The notes beneath the pieces are model-generated. The model saw only the letters and a list, made by a program, of their open reading frames with translations. It had not been told where the DNA came from and did no database searches. Shown in pieces: positions 43,598 through 54,179 of a stretch of 64,000 nucleotides of DNA. Position 1 is the stretch's first letter. Every line of letters begins with the position of its first letter. This DNA comes from Mastigamoeba balamuthi. Lineage: Eukaryota > Evosea > Mastigamoebida > Mastigamoebidae. Made by a program: the position numbers and the translations under genes. Where the stretch lies: assembly GCA_902651635.1 (NCBI GenBank), contig CACRSC010000102.1, forward strand, positions 109,271-173,270, written 5' to 3'.

Positions 43598-46514
43598 TCA
43601 TGTTGTGTTGCCGGTGGACATCGACACACGCCTGTCCCTGAGATCCCATTCGTCACGGTTCTTCTGGATCAGCTCGATGAGCTCTGGCACGGGCTCGATC
43701 TGCGACAGGAGCTTCCAGATCTTCATCTGGATGTTGTCGATGAACAGCACCTGCGACCGCGGGATCCGCGGGCACCGGCGGTCCATGAAGGCGCTGACCT
43801 TGAAGCCCCTCCTCAGCTCCTCGTCGCCCTGCTGGAAGAACTCCTCGCTGATCTGCTGAGTCCACCACTCGGACACCTCCCACGGCCTCGCCGAGTTGCT
43901 CAGGTCTGCGCACTGGGGAATGGGGGTGAAGTGGAGGGGGAAGGGGCGGTGTCAGAGAGAGAGAGAGAGAGAGAGGGGGGAAGGGCGGTGTCAGAGAGAG
44001 AGGGCGCGGGGGGGGCGGGAGACGGGGGGCTGCGAGCGCGAGGCTGGACGGGCGGGCCTTGAGGAGGGTGGAGAGGAGGGTGGCCATGTCCTCGGGGTCG
44101 GTCGAGGGCGAGAACCTGACAGCGAGCTTGTTGCTGAGGTTGTCGACAAAGGCAAAGTGGCCGGCCAGGTCCGTGGCCAGCACCATCTCGATCACCCGCC
44201 TGCGCAGCGACCGGTACTCGCTGTCCGGCACGCCCCCGAAGATGTTCTGCCTCTTGGCCGCGCACAGCCGGAAGAACGTGGCCAGGTGGTGGTTCTCCAG
44301 CACCGACCTGTCGTTGTACGTCATCGCCAGCTCTCCCCTGCTCTCCACCACAAACGCGTTTGTCCGCCCCGGGTGCCCGCAGTCGTGCGCCGCTGCCGCC
44401 ACAACTGCGCCCCGCCCACCGCACACAAACGCATGCGCACACAACGCGATCGCCCAAGGGCCAGCACCAAGCAGCAAGTCAGCCACCACACAGCGTGGCC
44501 CCTGGAGGGCCTGGCGGGCGGTGGGCGGGGGGAGGACAGCGCACTGCACAGAAATGCCTGCTGCGGGGTGATGATGCCGCGCAGCCCGGGCAGCGCCACC
44601 AGGTACCCCACGCACTGCACCACGTCTGCCGCGTGCAGCTGGCTGTGGAACGGGTTGCCCCCGGCGTACGTGTCCTCCACCGCCTCTGCCCAGCGGCACA
44701 GCGTCCCCCGCTCCACCCTCATGGCCTCGAGCAGCCCCATCCTCTCGAAGAACACGACCAGCATGGCCTGCAGCGCGTGGCCCTCGTACTCCCTGTCGGC
44801 CTCGCGGGGGTCGTAGTTCCACAAGAAATACTTGTCCCCGCTGGCCACCACCGCGTCGTAGTGCCTCAGGCTCCACGGCTCCCCCCGCTGCGCTCCGAGC
44901 GCCGCCGACGACCTCAGGCCCGCCGTGGAGCACGTCGACATGGACGCGTCGTCGGCTGTGCTGTCGTTGCTCCCGCTGTAGTCAATGCCGATGAGCCCCT
45001 TGAAGAACACGGCGGCCTCCCTGTCCACCCCCTTGGTGATGTCCACCTTGTTCAGGCTCGCCGACACCAGCAGCTGCTCCCGCCACGCCCTGTGTGTGAG
45101 AGGCCAGTGGCGACCGCATCGAGGGAGTAGCAGCGCACCTGAGTGGTCTCGGTGAGCCTCGGCTGGAGCTCACTAGGCACGAACTTCTTGAGCTCCAGGA
45201 GAGTCGCCAGCACAGTGGTCGCGGGGCTCTGCCTCTGCAGCGCCTGCTCGCTCATCCGCTTCTCGAACTGCTCGAACATCATCCTGCGCTTCCTGCTGTA
45301 CAGAGCCACGCCGCAGACCACCACCGCCAGCACAGCCACGAGGCCCGCGACCGACGGCACCGTCGCTGCAACCCACGTGTAGTCGTCTGGCTCGACGCAT
45401 GTCACGCGAGTCCGAGAATGGCGGGAGGGGCACGCACAGTTGTTCGCGGGGAAGAGGAACTCGTGGTAGTACGCGTACTTGAGCTCCATGTACTTGGTCG
45501 TCTGCGGGTAGGCGATCCAGCGGGGCAGGAACCCCAGAGACTGCATCTCGCGGATGAACGACACGTTGGCAGCCGCGTCCCCGATCCACCCCGAGAGCCG
45601 CCGCTTGACGTCCTCCGGGAGCCTCGACGACACAGCCAAGCCGCGGTCCATCGTCTCGGTGATGTCGATGCCGTACTCGGAGAACAGCGGCACGCGGGGC
45701 AGCGTCTCGGGCGTGACGTCTGCGCCGACGAGGATGGGCCGCATGAGGTCCCTGTTCATCATGTACAGCGGCGGGGTGCCCCAGATGGCGGCGACGCTGC
45801 GGTTGCGGAGCAGCTTGATGTTGGTGGCCGAGGAGTCGGTCTGCAGGAACCGCAGCCACTTGGCCTCTGGGCACTGCGCGGCGATACTCTGGTGCACAAA
45901 CGGCCGCGAGACGCCGGCCACCCAGAGCCCCCGGGCGGCCGCAGCAGCGCCCAGGAGCTCCAGCCACGTGGTGTAGCTCGCGTTGACGTGCACCATCAGG
46001 ACGTAGGGCGTCAGCCTGCGACGACAGGGGCCGCTGAGCATCTCGGGTGGGAGGAAAGCGGAGCCACTCACGAGCTCCACGAGAGCACAGAGATGTCCGA
46101 GAGGCTGTAGGGGCACCCGGGGAACATGGGCAGCGTCACGACGAAGGGCGTCTGGGCCGTGGCGATGTGCAGGCCGTCAGCCGGCTGCTCCGCCAGCCAG
46201 CGCAGCGCCAGGGCCCCGTTGCCCCCGATCACGACTGTCAGACAGCGAGCGGCCCGCTGTCAGCGACGAGCCCCGCAGCCCGCAGGGAGCTCACACGTGA
46301 CGTTTACGTTGAGGCCCGAGTGGTACGCGAGGTACTTGGCAATGGTCTGCGCGTACAGGGTCGTCTCGCCGCCTGCGCACGAGCCCCGCGTGGGTCAGAG
46401 CTGGGGGCCGGGCAGCTAGGGAAGGGGCGCACCGGGAGGATAGGCAGAGGCCAGCGTGATCGTGTCCGCGGCAGCCCCCAGGGCCACAAGCGCCAGCAGC
46501 GGGAGGAAATGCAT
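43598..46514 (-). CDS. TctC/Bug-type solute-binding domain fused to a membrane-anchored class I phosphodiesterase, copy 1
   Basis: Minus-strand paralogue of the gene at 51249-54179. The start gives a signal peptide (MHFLPLLALVALGAAADT). The ectodomain resembles tripartite tricarboxylate receptors (TctC/Bug): ITLASAYPPGGETTLYAQTI, then GGNGALALRWLAEQPADGLH, and LVGADVTPETLPRVPLFSEY. A single membrane segment follows (VAGLVAVLAVVVCGVALYS), then a basic linker and a PDEase catalytic domain: NPFHSQLHAADVVQ, AAHDCGHPG, CADLSNSARPW and a late Gln region (SQVLFIDN). Metal His/His/Asp/Asp are present. Introns match the paralogue (46373-46432; one near 46230-46300; 43913-44057, and others). The last intron is (GA)n-rich and its only in-frame donor is GC (AAG|GC). 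It would degrade cyclic nucleotide under ligand control. Confidence 0.88.
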
Positions 46515-47002
46515 GCAGCGCTGCGCTGTTTCTTCTACAGCTGCCCTGTTTGGAAGTTGTGCAAAGAAATGGCCCGTTCTCCAGTTTTCCTTGATGGAAA
46601 AGTCCGATTCCCGCTGCTTCTCTCTTTGGCAACGCACAGCGGAATCTGTGCCGTGTTGGCCTCTTTGTTGCAGGTGCCGGCAGTCAGATGCCCGTGGGAT
46701 TCCCCGAGCTGGAGGACAGCGCATTCGTGAATTCGTCGTTGAAAACGTGATGGCAATCCAATACGTGGCAGCGCAATTTGCCATCCCAGTCACGGTATGT
46801 GCGAGGGCTGCTCTGGATGGTGCACACGCGGTCAAGTGTGCGAGAAGCGCCGAGGAAGATCAGGAAAACCAGACAGCAGGCTGCGTTGAAGGGGAATATA
46901 AAGGACTACGGCTTCGGGAGCTCTGTCAGCCCCGCGGCCCGTTGCGTGCGTGCTGTATATTAGGAATGGTTATTGCGGAATCGTGTGTGTGCTGTGCTGC
47001 TG
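46515..47002. other. Short intergenic region between kinase and phosphodiesterase
   Basis: About 490 bases separate the end of the SHK-type kinase from the start of the phosphodiesterase, both on the minus strand. Moderately AT-rich (46520-46700). No gene seen. It should hold the phosphodiesterase promoter. Confidence 0.5.
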
Positions 47003-50000
47003 CTAGTAGGGGAAGGGTATTCTGGGGCAGGGGTCCCCCAGGAACCCCACGCTGCGCAGCTGGCGGATGAGGTCCATCAGACTGCCCCGCACCACCGTCA
47101 GCTTCTCCCCGCGTCTGGTCCTCACCGTCAGCGAGTACGCCCTGGCCAGGCCCCCAGGGCTCCGCGTCGCCACAATCCTGCGCAGCAGTCGAGGCTCGGG
47201 TCAATCAAGAAAAAACTCAGTTGCTGGCTATGCGCATTACGCGATGGAAACGGGTATCCACGGAGAGCCGAGCAGCCCCTGAGGGCCCCAGGGACTGCCC
47301 GGATGGCAACGGGGTGCGGGAGCAACGCGCGCTGAGACGGTTGCCACGCGAAATCAATTGAACTCGCGTGTGCCCCACAGAAATGCAACAGAATTTCTCC
47401 CCCCCTGCGGAGCCGCGAGAGTCGGCTGTTGCGCGCGTACCGCATGTGCTGCTGGTTGACCGAGAGCGTGAAGGGGGCGTCGGGCTGCGTGAGGCTCGTG
47501 CGCACGAGGAAGACGCCCTCGGCGCGGGCGCGCAGCCTGTCGATGGCGACCTTCTGGTCGATGCAGCCGTGGAACCACATCTGCGCCGCGAGCTCGTTGG
47601 CCGCGAGCACCGCCTCGCGCGTGAAGCCCCCGAACCAGTGGCAGAAGCGCATCAGCGTCGTCGTCGTCACCTGCAGCTCGCGCGTCGACGTGTCGCAGAG
47701 CAGCCCCGCCAGGCCGTACCAGTCGGGCTTGGGCTCGAGCTGCGGCCGTATGCGCGCGGCCACGTGGGCGGGCACCGACTCGGCGAGCATCTGGTCGAGC
47801 GTCTCGCCCGCGCAGAGCTCGTCGACGCCCGTGTGCGCGCGCAGGGCCTCGCGGAAGCGCCGCCAGGGCACCTGCTCCTGCAGCGGGCTCGCGAAGTGCG
47901 CCTCCCAGAAGGCCGCGGCGTCGGCGTCGGCGTCGAGCGAGAGCTCCACGATCAGCCGCTCGAGCGCCCGGACGACCCGCGCAAACGGCGGGCGGTTCTC
48001 GGGCAGCGCGTACCAGCACGTGGTCAGCAGCTCCGCGAGCCCCTCGTGCAGCTCCGAGACGTCTGGGCGCGCGTGGCGCCGCGCGACGGCGTCGACGAGC
48101 TGCTCGGCGGTGGCGCACTGCTCGTAGGGCCTGCGGCACGTGACCATCTCCCAGAGGATCACTCCGAACGAGTACACGTCGACGGCCGCGCTGGGCCCCG
48201 GCCCGCCCTCGGGCGGCAGCAGCAGCTCGGGCGCCGTGTACACGGGCAGCGCGCGCGCGGCGGTTGCGAGGTGCGGCGACGCCGTGGGGTCAGAGGCGGG
48301 GGGGGAGGCGATGCGCCAGCTGAGGCTGAGGTCCGAGACGCGCAGCCTGTCCTGCGCGTCGAGCAGCAGGTTCTCGGGCTTGAGGTTCCTGTGCACGAGG
48401 TTGCAGATGCCGTGCAGCCAGTTCATCCCCATGGCCTGTGCCCGGGGGCGCTTAGCAAACCACAACGCTTTTTGGGGCGCGAATCAATTGATTTGGGCGG
48501 GCGGCCGCACGACGTCGAGGGCCATGCGGAGCTTCTTGATGGGGCTCGTGGCGGCCCAGCGGGACTGGTCGTGCATGGCGCGGGCGAGGTCGCCGCCGGG
48601 CATGTACTGCGTGATGATGGCCAGCTTGCCCTTCTGCGTGCAGGCGCCCAGGAAGGCGGCCACGTGCGGGGGGGCGGCCACCTTGCGCATCGCGGCGACC
48701 TCGTGCTCGAACAGCGCCTGCACAACCTCCACCACCTCGTCGCTGCAGCACGTGAGAGGCGCACGGCAGGGGGAGCAGAGCAGCGCCCAACTTCAGAAGC
48801 AGAACAAACGCCGTGGCACAGAGAAGAAAAACCCACCGTCGAGGGCCCGAGAAGTTCCACACAACGGGGAAAGAAACAAAGCAGGAGAAACGCCTGAAAA
48901 CCGGCCAATCTGCAGAATGGTCACCGGCACGCCATCCTCCCAAGCATCCTTCTCGTGGGATTCTTTAAAAGAACCGGCAGAGAAGCAACCCAGCTGAGGC
49001 AAAAGCCAGCAGGGGCAGTAGAACAACCGCGGCTTCATGGGACTGCTCCAGCAGTGCCGCGCATGAGCAGAAGCCCCACACTACCCAAAAAAGAAGAAGC
49101 CCAACGAACGCAACAGAAGCAGAAGCAGAACACAGCGAACAAACAACACACACAGCACGCTCAGGCCGAGAGCAGCAGCTCGCAGACCCAGGGGCTGTCG
49201 TGAGGAAACGGCATCGTCGGCCCACTGCCGCAGCGCCCTCAGCAGTCGCTCGCACAGCAATCGCGCAGAGCAAGCCGCCGCAGATCCCCGGCAAAGAACG
49301 GCAACACCCCCCAAAAAAGCACAGCAACACAACAAAACACGGAAAACACAACAAACAGGGAGAACAAACAGAGCAGCCGCGGGCAGCAGCGGAGCCCCGC
49401 AGCGGCGTGGCCCCGGCAGCCCGCGGGGGGGGTGCCCGTGGGGGGAGGGGCACGAGGGCACCTGTGCTGCTGGCGGGGGACCTTGGCGGCGACGAGGTGG
49501 CCGCGGACGCGGGCCCTGTAGACGCGGGCAAAGGCGCCCTCGCCCACGAGGTCGCGGCCCTCGTCGTACTCGATCTCCCCGGCGTCGATCTCGGGCGGGC
49601 CAGCCTCCCCGCAGCCCGCAGGGCACGCGGCAGCGGCAGAGGGGACGGGGACGGCGCTGGGGGAGGGCGGGGGAGGCGCTGAGGAAGGGGGGCGGGGNAA
49701 GCAACCCAGCTGAGGCAAAAGCCAGCAGGGGCAGTAGAACAACCGCGGCTTCATGGGACTGCTCCAGCAGTGCCGCGCATGAGCAGAAGCCCCACACTAC
49801 CCAAAAAAGAAGAAGCCCAACGAACGCAACAGAAGCAGAAGCAGAACACAGCGAACAAACAACACACACAGCACGCTCAGGCCGAGAGCAGCAGCTCGCA
49901 GACCCAGGGGCTGTCGTGAGGAAACGGCATCGTCGGCCCACTGCCGCAGCGCCCTCAGCAGTTGCTCGCACAGCAATCGCGCAGAGCAAGCCGCCGCAGA

Positions 50001-50568
50001 TCCCCGGCAAAGAACGGCAACACCCCCCAAAAAAGCACAGCAACACAACAAAACACGGAAAACACAACAAACAGGGAGAACAAACAGAGCAGCCGCGGGC
50101 AGCAGCGGAGCCCCGCAGCGGCGTGGCCCCGGCAGCCCGCGGGGGGGTGCCCGTGGGGGGAGGGGCACGAGGGCACCTGTGCTGCTGGCGGGGGACCTTG
50201 GCGGCGACGAGGTGGCCGCGGACGCGGGCCCTGAAGACGCGGGCAAAGGCGCCCTCGCCCACGAGGTCGCGGCCCTCGTCGTACTCGATCTCCCAGGCGT
50301 CGATCTCGGGCGGGCCAGCCTCCCCGCAGCCCGCAGGGCACGCGGCAGCGGCAGAGGGGACGGGGACGGCGCTGGGGAGGGCGGGGGAGGCGCTGAGGAA
50401 GGGGGCGGGGCCCAGCACGGCTGAGGGCGGGGGCAGGCGGCGGGCTGCAGCGGGCGCAGGGGCGTTGGCGTTGGGCGGGGGCAGCAGCACGGCCACGTCG
50501 TAGCCCAGCCACAGGGGCCGCGGCGACGAGGAGGAGAGCGCTGGGGCCCAGCAGGCGCTCTCGGCCAT
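47003..50568 (-). CDS. SHK-type kinase with C-terminal SH2 domain; catalytic Asp replaced
   Basis: Four exons on the minus strand (50568-50177, 48742-48511, 48435-47390, 47177-47003). After a Pro/Ala-rich N-terminus the kinase domain has a glycine loop (LVGEGAFARVFRA), VAIK-type lysine (VAAKVPR), the segment ITQYMPGGDLARAM, an APE (YTAPELL) and DVYSFGVILWEM, in the tyrosine-kinase-like style. The catalytic loop reads VHRNLKPENLLL (HRN, not HRD) and the DFG position reads SDLSLS. A linker leads to an SH2 domain (WFHGCIDQKVAIDRLRARAE, then GVFLVRTS, FTLSVNQQ) ending NPCP-like (GDPCPRIPF), the architecture of Dictyostelium SHK proteins. The HRD Asp loss suggests weak or no catalysis. The intron 48743-50176 is lengthened by the duplication around the n at 49698, which repeats the glycine-loop exon. 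Confidence 0.85.
48983..50410. repeat. ~714-base direct duplication around a single n
   Basis: 48983-49697 and 49699-50410 are near-identical (both begin AAGCAACCCAGCTGAGG and end in a GGGGGCGGGG run) with n at 49698 and a few single-base differences. This duplicates the kinase glycine-loop exon (WEIEYDEG in one copy, AGEIEYDEG in the other). Best read as two haplotypes placed in tandem. Confidence 0.88.
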
Positions 50569-51248
50569 TGCGGGGGGTGCGCGGGTGGGCTCTGACGGGA
50601 AAAACCGTTGATCTTTACTGCGCCATCAGATTCGCGTATCTTCCCCCCTGCGGCTGCGGGCTGCGCGTCTCTGGGAGCGCGGGGATCGACCCAGAACGAG
50701 ACATCGCCGGCACGGGCTTGGCCGAGTGCGCACACCGGCTGCCCCACACAGACAACGCGCAGCGTGGTGCACCACACTGACAGTCGTGGCTGCCTGCTGT
50801 GTGGTCACAGGTTCCATACATTCCGGACAGAACAATGAAGATGGACCAAAGATTGTGGAGTTGTGTGTGTTGCCTTCGCTGCCATCTCAGATGTAGGCCC
50901 CAGGGCAGTATTACACTCGTCCTCACTGTAGCCGAATGGGACGATTATGAACTCCATTCCAATTTCAGATACCATGAAATCATGTGCCATACTTGCACGC
51001 AGTATACCAAGTGGTAAGTAAGAGATGAGATCAATGTCGTCCTTCAGTACTTAATACCGTTGCTGAACAGCGAAACCCAGAGCCATGCCTCACAAATCAC
51101 AGTGGATAGTTGCCCGGGTTTTCTCTCGCGGCGCGGACTTACCGGGCGCTCTCACAGATGAGGAGGGCCCAGTTTTTCGGGTGGGCGATGGCATTGTATA
51201 TCAATGCAATTCCGCCGCCCGAGTCTGAAATCCTGCATTTCTCCTAAA
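50569..51248. promoter_or_regulatory. Divergent promoter region between SHK-type kinase and phosphodiesterase copy 2
   Basis: 680 bases between two divergent start codons. Near the kinase start is CAGATTCGCGTATCTTCC (50625-50645). The rest is AT-richer and lacks any supported ORF. Shared control of the two genes is inferred from arrangement only. Confidence 0.4.
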
Positions 51249-54179
51249 ATGGCCTCTTTCTCACTGCTCTATGTGTACTTTGCCGTACTTGCATCGCTCG
51301 TGGGCGCTGGAGCGGCCGCGGGCACGATCACGCTGGCCTCGGCCTTTGTCCGCGGTGCGTGCCCTCCGATCTGAGCATCGCACCCACGTGGCCAATCATG
51401 GCGCCAGGAGGCGAGACGACCCTCTACGCGCAGACCATCGCCAAGTACATCGAGTACCACTCGGGCCTCAAGGTCAACCTCACGTGTGCGTGCCCGCCCC
51501 GAGCAAGGGCCGCGTGCTGACGGCTGTGGTGCTGGGCTCAGTCGTGACGGGGGCCAACGGGGGCGCTGCGCTGCACTGGCTGGCGGAGCAGCCGGCTGAC
51601 GGCCTGCACATCGCCACGGCCCAGACGCCATTCGTCGTGACGCAGACGATGCTCCCCGGGTGCCCCTACAGCCTCTCGGATATCTCTGTGCTCTCGTGGA
51701 GCTCGTGAGTGGCTCCGCGTTTCTCCCCCTCCTCGCAGAGACTCAGCAGGGCCCCTCGCAGGCTGACGCCCTACACTCTGATGGTCCACGTCAACGCGAG
51801 CTACACCACGTGGCCGCAGCTGCTGGTCGCTGCCAGGGCCGCCGGGGGCCTCTGGGCCGCTGGGGTCTCGATGCCGTTCATCCACCGGAGCATAACTGCG
51901 CAGTGCCCCGAGGCCAAGTGGCTGCGGTTCCTGCAGACCGACTCCTCGGCCACCAACATCAAGCTGCTCCGCAACCGCAGCGTCGCCGCCATCTGGGCCT
52001 CGCCCCCGCTCTACATGATGAACAGGGACCTCATGCGGCCCATCGCCGTTGGCGCAGACGTCACGCCCGAGGCAATGCCCCGCGTGCCGCTGTTCTCCCA
52101 GTTCGGCATCGACGTCAGGGAGACGCTGGACCGCGGCCTGGCGGTGTCGTCGAGACTCCCGGAGGACGTCAAGCGGCGGCTCTCGGGGTGGATCGGGGAC
52201 GCGGCCGCCAACGTGTCGTTCATCCGCGAGCTGCAGTCGCTGGGGTTCCTGCCCCGCTGGATCGCCTACCCGCAGACGACGCAGTTCACGCAGCTCAAGT
52301 ACGCGTACTACCACGCGCTCCTCTTCCCCGACACCCGATGTACGCCACCGCTTTGGCCTTGGGCCGTTCCACGTGGCGCACTAATTAGAGGACCAGACGA
52401 CTACACGTGGGTCGCAGCGACGGCGCCGTCGGTAGCTGGGCTGGCCGCGGTGCTCGCAGTGGTGTCCGGCATCGTGGCGGTTTACTGCAAGAAGCGCAGG
52501 AAGATGTTCGAGCAGTTTGAGGAGTCGATGAGCAAGCAGGCGCTGCAGAGGCAGAGCCCCGCGACCACTGTGCTTGCGACCCTACTGGAGCTCAAGAAGT
52601 TCGTGCCTGCTGCACTCCAGCCGAGGCTCACCGAGACCACTCAGGTGCGCTGCTACTCCCTCGATCCGGTCGCCACTGGCCTCTCACACATGGGGGCGGG
52701 GCGGGAGCAGCTGCTGGTGTCGGCGAGCCTGAACAAGGTGGACATCACCAAGGGGGTGGACAGGGAGGCCGCCGTGTTCTTCAAGGCGCTCATTGGAATC
52801 GACTGCAGCGGGAGCAACGAGAGCACAGCCGACGACGCGTCCATGTCGACGTGCTCCGCGGGCCTGAAGAGCTCGGCCCTTGCAGCTGAGCGGGGAGAGC
52901 CGTGGAGCCTGAGGCACTACGACGCGGTGGTGGCCAGCGGGGACAAGTATTTCTCGTGGAACTACGACCCGCGCGAGGCCGACAGGGAGTGCGAGGGCCA
53001 CGCGCTTCAGGCCATGCTGGTCGTGTTCTTCGAGAGGATGGGGCTGCTCGAGGCCATGAGGGTTGAGCGGGGGACGCTGTGCCGCTGGGCAGAGGCGGTG
53101 GAGGACACGTACGCCGGGGGCAACCCGTTCCACAGCCAGCTGCACGCGGCAGACGTGGTGCAGTGCGTGGGGTACCTGGTGGCGCTGCCCGGGCTGCGCG
53201 GCATCATCACCCCGCAGCAGGCATTTCTGTGCAGTGCGCTGTCCTCCCCCCGCCCACCGCCCGCCAGGCCCTCCAGGGGCCACGCTGTGTGGTGGCTGAC
53301 TTGCTGCTTGGTGCTGGCCCTTGGGCAATCGCGTTGTGTGCGCATGTGTTTGTGTGCGGTGGGCGGGGCGCAGTTGTGGCGGCAGCGGCGCACGACTGCG
53401 GGCACCCGGGGCGGACAAACGCGTTTGTGGTGGAGAGCAGGGGAGAGCTGGCGATGACGTACAACGACAGGTCGGTGCTGGAGAACCACCACCTGGCCAC
53501 GTTCTTCCGGCTGTGCGCGGCCAAGAGGCAGAACATCTTCGGGGGCGTGCCGGACAGCGAGTACCGGTCGCTGCGCAGGCGGGTGATCGAGATGGTGCTG
53601 GCCACGGACCTGGCCGGCCACTTTGCCTTTGTCGACAACCTCAGCAACAAGCTCGCTGTCAGGTTCTCGCCCTCGACCGACCCCGAGGACATGGCCACCC
53701 TCCTCTCCACCCTCCTCAAGGCCCGCCCGTCCAGCCTCGCGCTCGCAGCCCCCCCGTCTCCCGCCCCCCCCGCGCCCTCTCTCTCTGACACCGCCCTTCC
53801 CCTCTCTCTCTCTCTCTCTCTCTGACACCGCCCCTTCCCCCTCCACTTCACCCCCATTCCCCAGTGCGCAGACCTGAGCAACTCGGCGAGGCCGTGGGAG
53901 GTGTCCGAGTGGTGGACTCAGCAGATCAGCGAGGAGTTCTTCCAGCAGGGCGACGAGGAGCTGAGGAGGGGCTTCAAGGTCAGCGCCTTCATGGACCGCC
54001 GGTGCCCGCGGATCCCGCGGTCGCAGGTGCTGTTCATCGACAACATCCAGATGAAGATCTGGAAGCTCCTGTCGCAGATCGAGCCCGTGCCAGAGCTCAT
54101 CGAGCTGATCCAGAAGAACCGCGACGAATGGGATCTCAGGGACAGGCGTGTGTCGATGTCCACTGAAAACACAACCTGA
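51249..54179 (+). CDS. TctC/Bug-type solute-binding domain fused to a membrane-anchored class I phosphodiesterase, copy 2
   Basis: Seven or more exons: 51249-51354, 51408-51485, 51542-51704, 51747-52644, 52711-53233, 53374-53720, 53865-54179. A signal peptide (LLYVYFAVLASLVGAGAAAG) leads into a TctC/Bug-like domain: ITLASAFVRGGETTLYAQTI, ALHWLAEQPADGLHIATAQT, then VGADVTPEAMPRVPLFSQFG, in the order of bacterial tripartite tricarboxylate receptors (PDG, late lobe). One membrane segment (SVAGLAAVLAVVSGIVAVY), a charged juxtamembrane helix, then a class I PDE: NPFHSQLHAADVVQ, HDCGHPGRTN, CADLSN and SQVLFIDNIQ, so metal and purine-Gln positions are filled. The stretch 52337-52392 could be an intron or coding insert. 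Intron 53721-53864 is (CT)n-rich with a GC donor, conserved in the paralogue. Highly similar to, and inverted relative to, 43598-46514. Confidence 0.9.

Noticed and set aside
43960-44010. (GA)n run as a regulatory GAGA site
   Set aside because: It lies in the (CT)n intron of the PDE gene and is a simple repeat that varies in length between paralogues.
51249-54179. Recent bacterial transfer or contamination for the TctC-like gene
   Set aside because: The gene has several host-type introns, host base composition, and an intact eukaryotic PDE domain. Any transfer of the ectodomain would be old.
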